Shown here piece by piece: positions 51,525-59,605 of a DNA stretch of 59,923 bases (positions are counted from its first letter, which is position 1; each line of letters opens with the position of its first letter). A program made the position numbers and the translations under genes. The stretch is taken from contig NZ_JAHVHT010000010.1 of assembly GCF_019802125.1 (NCBI RefSeq), positions 1-59,923 of the forward strand. Direction: 5' to 3'. Under the pieces are notes generated by a model that worked only from the letters and a program-made list of their open reading frames with translations, had not been told where the DNA came from and made no database searches. The DNA is from Tateyamaria omphalii (GTDB lineage: Bacteria; Pseudomonadota; Alphaproteobacteria; Rhodobacterales; Rhodobacteraceae).

Positions 51525-51650
51525 TCAATCCAGCCTCACCGCATCGCCCGAGCCCACAGCCCCAGCCGTCAGGCCAAGCTGTTGCAGGGCGAAATACGAC
51601 CCCACAGAAATCACGATCAACGCGGCAAAGCCCATCATCATGGCCTTCAT
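51525..51650 (-). CDS. 41-residue membrane peptide
   Basis: A short gene: MKAMMMGFAALIVISVGSYF followed by ALQQLGLTAGAVGSGDAVRLD, i.e. one transmembrane helix with a short tail. It overlaps the stop of the cytochrome gene (ATGA), is preceded by GGAGAGA and ends four bases before the regulator start. The context and ribosome site support translation. Function unknown; it could be a small subunit of the formate dehydrogenase electron chain. Confidence 0.75.
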   Translation of the reverse strand: MKAMMMGFAALIVISVGSYFALQQLGLTAGAVGSGDAVRLD

Positions 51651-52960
51651 TGTCTCTCCTCCTTGGTTGCCGTGCGCAGATACGCGATCAGATCGGCGCG
51701 GTCCTGCGGTGCGGCAATCACCTGCATCGGCATTTTCGAGCCGGGGATATAATGATCCGGCCCCTCGTCAAACAGCGCGTCAATGGTGGTGTCGTCCCAC
51801 ACTATGTCCGACCCATCCAGCGTTGGCGAGTAGCGATAGCCTGGCACCACCCCCGCCTTCCGCCCGAACACCCCGTGCAATGTCGGCCCCGCCTTGCGCG
51901 ACGGCCCGTTCTCAAGACTATGGCAGATCGAGCATTTGCGCATGAACTGCCGTTCGCCATTGCTCATCGTCTCGGCATCGCGCAGGAAGCTGCGCGTGTC
52001 GCCCCCTGCGGGATCATATGTATCGAGCAGCGCCACCGGCCAGGCATAGATCACATCGTCGATGCCCCCGGCATGGATCACGGTACCGTCAGTGGAAAAC
52101 GCCAGCGCCCAAACCGGCCCCTGCCGCATGGCGCGAAAATCGCGGGTGATGCGCCACTCGTTCGTATCCACCATCATTATGTGGCCCTCGCCATCGCCGA
52201 TGGCAAGCTGACCGGTGGGGACATGATGCTCCATTGACAGGATCGGGCGGCGGTCGAGGGTGAAATCCGCGATCTGCTCACCCGTCTCGACGTCAATCAC
52301 GCGCGTGACCCCATCGACCGCACCGTAGGCCAACCAGCCCTGCGGCTCGTTCACGACGATCTCGTTGACGGCAAAGCCGTTGGACGCGAGCACGCGGGGC
52401 ACGCCATCGGTCGCCCAGACACGCACGGTTCCATCGCTCGACGCAGAGTAGATGCGCGTTCCATCCTCTGAAAAGGCCACCGCATTGACCCCTGCATCAT
52501 GGCCTAAAAGGTCCCGACGCACAGCGGTCCAGGACCCGTCATCGTCGACCTTTCCAACATTCCAGACACCAATGCTGCCGTCCCATGATGCCGTCGCGAT
52601 GGTCGGACCATCTGGGGCCATGGCAGTCGCAATGTCCTGTATCTTGCCCTTGTGCTTGCCAAGCAGATGGCCCGTGTTGCCCTCCCACAACCACAGCGCA
52701 AAGTCGTCGCCGCCCGATAACAGGATGCCCGGCTGAAACGGCTCAACCGTGGTCACGGCCGCGTCATGGCCCTCAAGCCACAACGGCTCGACACCGTCCC
52801 ACAGCCCGACCGAATTATCGAAGCTGGCCGACGCAAGCGTGCCGTCATCGGTTACGACCAACCCCATCACGGGACCGCCGTGGCCCTTATATGTGGTGAA
52901 CTCCTGCGCCCCGACCGGCAGGGCAAGACACAGAAACAGGCTACTCAGCAGGCGTTGCAT
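51647..52960 (-). CDS. WD40 beta-propeller / cytochrome c fusion
   Basis: A 437-residue exported protein: signal peptide (1-18, ending VGA), a seven-bladed WD40-type propeller (~20-310, e.g. GHGGPVMGLVVTDDGTLASASFDNSVGLWDG, LGHDAGVNAVAFSEDGTRIYSASSDGTVRVW), then a class I cytochrome c with CSICH (near residue 343) and Met ligand in IPGSKMPMQ. ATG 52960 was chosen because a signal peptide follows; it overlaps fdhC by 20 bases. It is probably the periplasmic electron acceptor or a docking cytochrome of formate dehydrogenase. Confidence 0.9.
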   Translation of the reverse strand: MQRLLSSLFLCLALPVGAQEFTTYKGHGGPVMGLVVTDDGTLASASFDNSVGLWDGVEPLWLEGHDAAVTTVEPFQPGILLSGGDDFALWLWEGNTGHLLGKHKGKIQDIATAMAPDGPTIATASWDGSIGVWNVGKVDDDGSWTAVRRDLLGHDAGVNAVAFSEDGTRIYSASSDGTVRVWATDGVPRVLASNGFAVNEIVVNEPQGWLAYGAVDGVTRVIDVETGEQIADFTLDRRPILSMEHHVPTGQLAIGDGEGHIMMVDTNEWRITRDFRAMRQGPVWALAFSTDGTVIHAGGIDDVIYAWPVALLDTYDPAGGDTRSFLRDAETMSNGERQFMRKCSICHSLENGPSRKAGPTLHGVFGRKAGVVPGYRYSPTLDGSDIVWDDTTIDALFDEGPDHYIPGSKMPMQVIAAPQDRADLIAYLRTATKEERQ

Positions 52961-54140
52961 CTTTGGGCGCGGCCTTGTCCTTTGCCTGCAGTTCCTCCAG
53001 CCACAGCGAATGGTGCTGACGGGCCCAAGCCTCGTCCACCTCGCCCGACCCCATCGCGTCATAGGCACCCTCCATGCCCACCGAGCCGATGTAGATGTGC
53101 GCGATGATGATCGCCATCAGGACAAAGGCAACGATGGCGTGCCAGGCCTGCGCGTACTGCATCTCTTCATGCGGAGCCATTGCGGTGGGCAGTGGCCCGT
53201 AGATCGGCAAGCTCTCGATCCCGACGCTGCGCATCAGGTCAAAGGTTTTCATGAACATCGGAAATTCGAAGGGGAAGAGCAGCGACACCCCGGACAGGGA
53301 GATCGACCCACCCAGCAGGATCACTGACCAGAAGATGATCTTCTGCCCGCCGTTGAACTTCTTGGCGGGTGGGTGCTTGGACCCGACGATACCGCCGGCC
53401 TGGGCAAACCACGTGATGTCGGTGCGGTTCGGGATGTTGTGCCAGACCCACATGATGAAGATCGCGACCAGCGCGACCATAAAAGCCCAGGCCACGTTGT
53501 TATGGATATACTTCGACGCCATCAGCAGCGTCGCGTTGAATTCCTTGGAGATATATGGCGCGATGAACATGCGCCCGAACAAGGTCAGCAAACCGGTGAT
53601 GCCCAGCAAAATGAACGACCCCGCCAGCAGCCAATGCGCGGCCCGTTCGAATGACTTGAAGCGCGTCACGGTGCGCCCGGTCTTTTCATAGTCCAGCCTC
53701 ACCTTGCCGCGCAGAACAAAGAATACGAGCAACAGGGCAAGCGTCCCAAGCAGCAGATAGCCACCATATTTGGCCAGCGGCCCCTGACGGAACTCCAGCC
53801 ACGCCATACCGCCATCCTGCACCAGCACGGTGGCCACCTCGCCCCCTGCTGACACGGTGATGTCGGCCGACCCATAGCGCAGCGCGCGCCACAGGTCAGG
53901 GTCGGACGCGCCGCCGAGGGTACCAAGCTGACCGGACAGATCGCGCGCGTTGCTCGTGGCATCGCCGGTCTTCGGTGCGACTTCCTCGCCGCGTTGGCGG
54001 GCCAGAATATCTTCGAGTGTTTGCGCCCCGCCAGTGGCGGAGCGGTCGATGGTTTGTTGCGCATCTTGCGCCGCGGCATGAGGTGCGGCCAGGGGCATAA
54101 GCCCCAGGCAAAGCACAAAAATCAGAAATGCACGTAGCAT
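52941..54140 (-). CDS. fdhC: Formate dehydrogenase gamma subunit (cytochrome b)
   Basis: A 399-residue membrane subunit. A signal peptide (1-24, ending AAA) and ~100 periplasmic residues precede four main helices. Heme-b histidines are likely in FERAAHWLLAGSF, YIHNNVAWAF and YAQAWHAIVAF. It accepts electrons from FdhB and passes them to quinone. The periplasmic N-terminal extension is longer than in E. coli FdnI/FdoI but usual for the Shewanella/alphaproteobacterial type. ATG 54140 follows a GGAGAGAC sequence. Confidence 0.92.
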   Translation of the reverse strand: MLRAFLIFVLCLGLMPLAAPHAAAQDAQQTIDRSATGGAQTLEDILARQRGEEVAPKTGDATSNARDLSGQLGTLGGASDPDLWRALRYGSADITVSAGGEVATVLVQDGGMAWLEFRQGPLAKYGGYLLLGTLALLLVFFVLRGKVRLDYEKTGRTVTRFKSFERAAHWLLAGSFILLGITGLLTLFGRMFIAPYISKEFNATLLMASKYIHNNVAWAFMVALVAIFIMWVWHNIPNRTDITWFAQAGGIVGSKHPPAKKFNGGQKIIFWSVILLGGSISLSGVSLLFPFEFPMFMKTFDLMRSVGIESLPIYGPLPTAMAPHEEMQYAQAWHAIVAFVLMAIIIAHIYIGSVGMEGAYDAMGSGEVDEAWARQHHSLWLEELQAKDKAAPKDATPAE

Positions 54141-54176
54141 GTCATGTCTCTCCATTTGCCGCGGGAGGACGCGGCG

Positions 54177-54845
54177 TTAACTGTCGATGCTGATCAACTC
54201 GATGGTGAAATTCAGCACTTCGTTGGGGCCAATCGCCTGACCCGCGCCTTGGGTGCCATAGGCAAGCTCGGAAGGAATCCAGACCTCCCACTTGGCACCC
54301 GGTTTCATCAGTTGCAGAGCCTCCTGCCAGCCCTGGATGACGCCATTGACAGGGAAGCTCGCTGGCTCGCCACGCTCGATCGAGCTGTCAAAGACTGTGT
54401 CGTCCAACAGGCGGCCTTCGTAGTGCACGGTCACGGTGTCGGTCTCGGCTGGGGTTTCCCCGGTGCCTTCCTCGACCACCTGATATTGCAGGCCACTATC
54501 AGTGGTGGTGACGCCGTCGCGTGCGCCGTTTTCCTCCAGAAACTCCGTGTTTTCGGATAGCTTGGCTTCGGACGCGCGGGCATTCAGCGCCTCAAAGGCT
54601 GCGACAATCGTTTCTTGGTCCAGACGCGGATCGGCCCCCGCCTCGATATCGGCGATGCCCTGCACAAAGGCGTCGAGGTCAAACTCCAACTCGTCATTCT
54701 GGGCAAGGTTTTCGCCAATCTGCAGACCCAAGCCGTAGCTGACACGGGAATCCACCGACTCCAGCGGCGGGCCGTCCTGTGCCAGCACAGGTGCAGCAGA
54801 CATAAGCAGGGCGCTGACAGTCAGCGCGGACATGAAACGAGGCAT
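54177..54845 (-). CDS. Exported FKBP-type peptidyl-prolyl isomerase
   Basis: A 222-residue isomerase of the FklB/FkpA type: signal peptide (1-21, ending VLA), an N-terminal helical dimerisation domain (~22-110, SRVSYGLGLQIGENL) and a C-terminal FKBP domain (VTVHYEGRLLDDTVFDSSIERGEPASF, GAKWEVWIPSELAYG). It sits between fdhB and fdhC and could help fold the periplasmic cytochromes or FdhC. ATG 54845 was chosen because the signal peptide starts there. Confidence 0.92.
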   Translation of the reverse strand: MPRFMSALTVSALLMSAAPVLAQDGPPLESVDSRVSYGLGLQIGENLAQNDELEFDLDAFVQGIADIEAGADPRLDQETIVAAFEALNARASEAKLSENTEFLEENGARDGVTTTDSGLQYQVVEEGTGETPAETDTVTVHYEGRLLDDTVFDSSIERGEPASFPVNGVIQGWQEALQLMKPGAKWEVWIPSELAYGTQGAGQAIGPNEVLNFTIELISIDS

Positions 54846-54991
54846 GGTGAACCTTTCAGGATAAGAAAACATCATGACGCCGTTGCTAGTGCCTGCGGGG
54901 GTCGAACCCAAATCAACAGAAGCGGAGCGCGCGAAACCTCGCTGCACGCCGGTGCGGAAACGGGCATGTGCCCGCCTTTGTGTGTGTGAGT

Positions 54992-55019
54992 GCCCGGACG
55001 ACCTTGCCGTCGTCCGGGC
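54992..55019 (-). other. Strong hairpin between fdhB and the FKBP gene
   Basis: GCCCGGACGAC, a six-base loop, GTCGTCCGGGC: an 11-bp perfect stem in the 227-base gap. No T tract follows on the minus strand, so it is more likely to protect the fdhB message or to adjust expression than to end transcription fully. Confidence 0.65.
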
Positions 55020-55072
55020 CAGAGGGGATCACCGCGGCTGGCTAAGCACACTGGCCAGTGGTCCCCCGTCGC

Positions 55073-55681
55073 TTAGCCGTCCTGACGGCCGTAGGCAGAG
55101 CCCCAGCCCCAAGCGCCCGAGCCGAAGCCACGCGCCACGACACGCTCGCGGTAGATAGCGGACACAACGTCGCCATCACCCGCCAGCAGCGCCTTGGTCG
55201 AACACATCTCGGCGCAGATGGGCAGCTTGCCCTCGGCGATCCGGTTGCGCCCATACTTGGCGAACTCGGCGGTCGAGTGGGTCTCTTCGGGACCACCGGC
55301 GCAGAAGGTACATTTGTCCATCTTGCCGCGGCTGCCAAAGTTGCCGGCCTGCGGGAATTGCGGCGCGCCGAAGGGGCACGCATAGAAGCAATAACCACAC
55401 CCGATGCAGAGGTCCTTGGAGTGCAGAACCACCCCTTCCTCGTTCTGGTAAAAGCAGTCTACCGGGCAGACCGCCATACAGGGTGCATCGGAACAGTGCA
55501 TGCAGGCCACGGAGATCGACCGTTCACCGGGATCACCATCATTGATGGTGACCACGCGGCGGCGGTTGATGCCCCAGGGCACTTCATGCTCGTTCTTACA
55601 AGCCGTGACACAGGCGTTGCATTCAATGCAGCGCTCGGCGTCGCATAGGAACTTGGCTCTCGCCTGTCCTCCTAATGCCAT
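55073..55681 (-). CDS. fdhB: Formate dehydrogenase beta subunit (four 4Fe-4S)
   Basis: A 202-residue ferredoxin-like subunit with four cluster motifs: CIECNACVTACKNE, CMHCSDAPCMAVCP, CIGCGYCFYACPFG and CTFC...CAEMC. It has no signal peptide, so it is exported with FdhA through the Tat pathway. Unlike E. coli FdnH it has no C-terminal membrane helix, so the link to the membrane is through FdhC. Starts 12 bases after fdhA. Confidence 0.95.
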   Translation of the reverse strand: MALGGQARAKFLCDAERCIECNACVTACKNEHEVPWGINRRRVVTINDGDPGERSISVACMHCSDAPCMAVCPVDCFYQNEEGVVLHSKDLCIGCGYCFYACPFGAPQFPQAGNFGSRGKMDKCTFCAGGPEETHSTAEFAKYGRNRIAEGKLPICAEMCSTKALLAGDGDVVSAIYRERVVARGFGSGAWGWGSAYGRQDG

Positions 55682-55693
55682 GTCGTCTCCTCC

Positions 55694-58591
55694 TTACGCT
55701 GTCCAGATTTTGCAGAGAGTCGCTTTGGTCTCCTGCATCTGGGTTACACTGTCATAGCCATAGGTCTGGGCGGTGTTGGTGCTTTCGCCCAACACATATG
55801 GATCGGCACCCTCGGGATACTTCGAGCGTTGATCCTCACCCTGGAAATGACCGCCAAAGTGGAAGGGCATGAAGGCCACGCCTTCGCCCACCCGGTTGGT
55901 GACCATCGCCATCACCTTGACCTTGCCGCCTTCGGGCCCTTCGACCCAGACCTGGCTGCCGTCCCGCACACCAAGATTGTTGGCGTCACGCGGGTTGATC
56001 TCGACAAACATGTCCTGCTGCAACTCGGCCAGCCACGGGTTCGAACGGGTCTCGTCCCCGCCACCCTCGTACTCGACCAGACGGCCGGAGGTGAGGATGA
56101 TCGGGTAGTCCTTCGAAAAGTCCTGTTTCTGGATTGACGCATACAAGGTCGGCAGCCGGTAGGCGTGACGGTCCTCGTATGTGGGATAATCCGCAACAAG
56201 ATCCCTGCGGTTGGTATAGAGCGGCTCGCGGTGCAGCGGCACCGGATCGGGGAAGGTCCACACGACCGCGCGGGCCTTGGCGTTCCCGAAGGGCGCACAG
56301 CCATGCTTGATCGCCACCCGCTGGATGCCGCCCGACAGGTCGGTCTTCCAGTTGGTCTTGGGTCCCGCCACGGCATCGATTGCCGCGCGTTCCTCGTCCG
56401 TGAGATCACCCTCCCAGCCAAGGTCCATGAGCATCTGCATCGTGAATTCAGGGTATCCGTCCTGAATTTCCGAGCCCACGCTATAGACCCCTTCGGCCAG
56501 CAGGTTGTCACCGTCCCGCTCAACACCGAAACGCGCGCGGAAGGTGAGACCACCCTCAGCCACAGGCTTCGACATATCATACAGGTTCGGCGTACCCGGG
56601 TGGTTCATCTCGGGCGTGCCCCAGCTGGGCCATGGCATCCCGTAGTAATCCCCGTCGGCAGGGCCGCCCACGGCTTGCAGCGTCGTTCGGTCGAACGTGT
56701 GCTGGTTGGCCATGTGGGTCTTGATCCGCTCAGGTGACTGACCGGTGTACCCGATGGTCCACATGCCGCGGTTGATCTCGCGCAGCGTATCTTCCGGGTT
56801 CGGGGTCAGACCATCCTCTTCCAACTGGATGTTGCGGAACATCCGGTCGTGATACCCGAACTTCTTCGCAAACAGCGCGATGATCTCGTGATCGGGCTTG
56901 GATTCAAAGAGCGGCTCGATGATCTGCTCACGCCACTGAATGGACCGGTTGGATGCGGTCACCGACCCGCGCGTCTCGAACTGGGTCGAGGCAGGCAGCA
57001 GGTACACCCCATCTGTGCGGTCATGCAGCACGGCGGAAACGGTCGGGAAGGGGTCGATGACGACCAGCATATCCAGCTGCTCCATCGCCTTCTTCATTTC
57101 CGTCATCCGGGTCTGCGAGTTGGGCGCGTGGCCCCACAGCACCATGGCACGGACCTTGTTGGGCTGATCCGTATTCTCCGGATCCTCCAACACACCGTCG
57201 ATCCAGCGCGATACCGGAATACCGCTCAGGTTCTGCAGCGCCTTTTCCTTGCCATCGGCACCGGTGGTGGTGGCGAACTGAGCAGCCAACCACTCGGGGT
57301 CTTCACCCCAAACGCGGCTCCAGTGACCCCAAGCGCCCGCCGACAGACCATAGTAGCCCGGCAGCGTGTGGGACAGAACACCAAGGTCCGTAGCCCCCTG
57401 CACGTTGTCGTGGCCGCGGAAGATGTTGGTGCCGCCACCGCTTGTGCCCATGTTGCCCAGGGCAAGCTGCAGGATGCAGTAGGCGCGGGTATTGTTGTTG
57501 CCGTTGGTGTGCTGCGTGCCACCCATGCACCAGATCACGGTGCCGGGGCGGTTGTTGGCCATGGTGCGGGCCACACGCTTCAGCTGCGAACCGGGGGCTC
57601 CGGTCACACGCTCGACTTCCTCGGGCGTCCACTTGGCGACTTCTTCCTTGATCTGGTCCATGCCCCAGACACGGGTGCGGATGAACTCCTTGTCCTCCCA
57701 CCCGTTGTCAAAGATGTGCCAGAGTATACCCCAGACCAGCGCCACGTCGGTGCCGGGACGGAAGCGCACATACTCGTCCGCATGGGCTGCGGTGCGGGTA
57801 AAGCGCGGGTCACACACGATGACGGGGGCGTTGTTCTGCTCCTTGGCGCGCAAGAGGTGCAGCAGGGACACGGGGTGTGCCTCGGCCGGGTTGCCGCCAA
57901 TGATAAAGATCGCCTTGGAGTTATGGATGTCGTTGTAGCTGTTGGTCATGGCGCCGTAGCCCCATGTGTTCGCAACACCCGCAACGGTGGTCGAGTGACA
58001 GATCCGCGCCTGGTGATCCACGTTGTTTGTGCCCCAATAGGCAGCGAACTTGCGGAACAGGTACGCCTGTTCATTGTTGTGCTTGGCCGAACCCAGCCAA
58101 TAGACACTGTCCGGGCCGCTTTCTTCCCGGATGTTCATCATGCCGCCGCCGATCTCGTCGATGGCTTGCTCCCATGAGATACGGACCCATTCGCCGTTCT
58201 CTTTCTTCATGGGATACTTCAGGCGGCGTTCACCGTGGGCGTGCTCGCGAACAGCGGCACCCTTGGCACAGTGAGACCCGAGGTTGAACGGGCTGTCCCA
58301 GCCGGGCTCCTGACCCGTCCAGACGCCGTCCTGCACCTCGGCCACGACCGTACAGCCGACCGAGCAGTGCGTGCACACCGATTTCTTCAATTCCACCTTG
58401 CCCGCTGCCGCCGTGGCAGCGCTGGCCTGGGTGACGGTTCCGCCCGTGGCGGCAATGGCCGAAAGGCCCCCGATCACCAGTCCCGATCCGCGCAAAAACG
58501 CGCGCCGGTCTACCGAAGCGTTGGCTGCTTCAGTCAGGATACTTGTCCGCTGGGGGCGTCTCGCAACCCCGTTGGTCTTTTTCCTAAGCAT
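55694..58591 (-). CDS. fdhA: Formate dehydrogenase catalytic subunit, Cys form, predicted tungsten
   Basis: A 965-residue molybdopterin enzyme that oxidises formate to CO2 in the periplasm. A long Tat signal with DRRAFLRGSGLVIGG lies near residues 29-43. The 4Fe-4S cluster is bound by Cys73, Cys76, Cys80 and Cys108. The metal ligand is Cys198 (QARICHSTTV), where E. coli FDH-N has selenocysteine; His199 follows. I chose ATG 58591, with GGGAG six bases upstream, over the GTG at 58612. The tungstate importer on the same plasmid suggests a W cofactor. FdhD and the cofactor synthesis genes are absent here. Confidence 0.95.
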   Translation of the reverse strand: MLRKKTNGVARRPQRTSILTEAANASVDRRAFLRGSGLVIGGLSAIAATGGTVTQASAATAAAGKVELKKSVCTHCSVGCTVVAEVQDGVWTGQEPGWDSPFNLGSHCAKGAAVREHAHGERRLKYPMKKENGEWVRISWEQAIDEIGGGMMNIREESGPDSVYWLGSAKHNNEQAYLFRKFAAYWGTNNVDHQARICHSTTVAGVANTWGYGAMTNSYNDIHNSKAIFIIGGNPAEAHPVSLLHLLRAKEQNNAPVIVCDPRFTRTAAHADEYVRFRPGTDVALVWGILWHIFDNGWEDKEFIRTRVWGMDQIKEEVAKWTPEEVERVTGAPGSQLKRVARTMANNRPGTVIWCMGGTQHTNGNNNTRAYCILQLALGNMGTSGGGTNIFRGHDNVQGATDLGVLSHTLPGYYGLSAGAWGHWSRVWGEDPEWLAAQFATTTGADGKEKALQNLSGIPVSRWIDGVLEDPENTDQPNKVRAMVLWGHAPNSQTRMTEMKKAMEQLDMLVVIDPFPTVSAVLHDRTDGVYLLPASTQFETRGSVTASNRSIQWREQIIEPLFESKPDHEIIALFAKKFGYHDRMFRNIQLEEDGLTPNPEDTLREINRGMWTIGYTGQSPERIKTHMANQHTFDRTTLQAVGGPADGDYYGMPWPSWGTPEMNHPGTPNLYDMSKPVAEGGLTFRARFGVERDGDNLLAEGVYSVGSEIQDGYPEFTMQMLMDLGWEGDLTDEERAAIDAVAGPKTNWKTDLSGGIQRVAIKHGCAPFGNAKARAVVWTFPDPVPLHREPLYTNRRDLVADYPTYEDRHAYRLPTLYASIQKQDFSKDYPIILTSGRLVEYEGGGDETRSNPWLAELQQDMFVEINPRDANNLGVRDGSQVWVEGPEGGKVKVMAMVTNRVGEGVAFMPFHFGGHFQGEDQRSKYPEGADPYVLGESTNTAQTYGYDSVTQMQETKATLCKIWTA

Positions 58592-58739
58592 ATCGCTCTC
58601 CCTTGCTTGCACCCCCTTGCCGGGGCCGCTCGCTTGGTTTCTTCTTTGGCTCTCAGCAGTCGGGCGTCACGCAACCAGTCGCTGATCCCCTGCCCCGTCC
58701 GGGCTTATTCCCGGGCGCAGCGTTTCCTCCCCGCTTCGC

Positions 58740-58925
58740 TCAGAAGCGTGCGCTGTCAAAATACGCGCGGGTGTGCGCTGTATCCTGCATCTTCTCCGAG
58801 GTCAGATCAGGCTCTGCCGCCTCGGCCTGCGCGCCGGTCGCAACCGCCACCGCCGCAACGGGCGCCGTGGTTCCAGCCAGCTTCAGAAAGTCACGGCGCG
58901 ATGCCCCGTCTTCCTTCTTGCTCAT
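58740..58925 (-). CDS. Small Tat-signal protein of formate dehydrogenase operon (FdhX-like)
   Basis: A 61-residue protein (MSKKEDGASRRDFLKLAGTT...) with a perfect Tat motif SRRDFLK and a hydrophobic core, then a short tail ending AHTRAYFDSARF. Such 'formate dehydrogenase region TAT target' proteins precede fdhA in many genomes. ATG 58925 has GGAGACC upstream. Their role is unknown; they may escort or stabilise the complex. The 148 bases to fdhA hold no other gene. Confidence 0.9.
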   Translation of the reverse strand: MSKKEDGASRRDFLKLAGTTAPVAAVAVATGAQAEAAEPDLTSEKMQDTAHTRAYFDSARF

Positions 58926-58978
58926 CGAAAGGTCTCCTTTCGCTGTTTTGGCCGGGTTGCCCCGACCGGTTTGACGCC

Positions 58979-59605
58979 TCAATCGGCGCCGCTCATCCGG
59001 AAGGCTTCCGCCTCCACGGCCATGAAAATCTTCCCCACCGTCCCGACGGGCGTGTAGAAAACGGACGTCTTCGCCTCTTCCAGGTCGGTAAAGAAGTGGC
59101 CCGCCCAGGGACCGATATGCTTGTTGAAGAACTCTTTCTGCGCGCCCAGATCAGCGGGCGTGCCAAAGCGGCCCACGATCATGGCGCCCATCATCTCCAT
59201 TAGGCTGGCAATGCTGTCTTCGGGCTCGAACACCGTCTCGGACCGCTGCATCCCGATGCGGGTCATGTCCTGACGCAAGCTGGCCAGCGGCTTTTCGTTC
59301 AGGAACCCGGTCAGGTAGTAGCTGGCAAAGGGCAACAACTCACCCCGGCCCAGACCGATGAACAGCTTGTTGAACTCGGATTGCGCGGCCCGGGGCTTCG
59401 TCACGCGGGCCAGCTTGGCAAGCGTACCAATGGCTTGACCCAGCTCGGTCTCATCGCCGGACAGGCCTGCGGTCTGCGTCAGCAGCATCTCGTCCGGCGG
59501 TCCGGCCAGCAGCGCGCCCAGAAAGTTGAAAAGCTCGGCGCGGGCCCGATCCATGTCTGCGATTTGAATGTCTTCAGCGGCTGTCATCTTCGGGTCGTCC
59601 ATCAT
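58979..59605 (-). CDS. TorD/DmsD-family formate dehydrogenase chaperone
   Basis: A 208-residue all-helical chaperone of the TorD family (DRARAELFNFLGALLAGPPDE; SEFNKLFIGLGRGELLPFASYYLTGFLNEKPLASLRQDM; EPEDSIASLMEMMGAMI). These proteins bind the Tat signal of their partner until cofactor is inserted. The position just before the small Tat protein and fdhA makes FdhA the likely client. The start overlaps the DUF3306 stop (ATGA). Confidence 0.92.
   Translation of the reverse strand: MMDDPKMTAAEDIQIADMDRARAELFNFLGALLAGPPDEMLLTQTAGLSGDETELGQAIGTLAKLARVTKPRAAQSEFNKLFIGLGRGELLPFASYYLTGFLNEKPLASLRQDMTRIGMQRSETVFEPEDSIASLMEMMGAMIVGRFGTPADLGAQKEFFNKHIGPWAGHFFTDLEEAKTSVFYTPVGTVGKIFMAVEAEAFRMSGAD

Noticed and set aside
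57976..58050. A selenocysteine codon in fdhA
   Set aside because: The codon at the metal-ligand position is a normal Cys codon (in QARICHS), and no in-frame TGA interrupts the gene.
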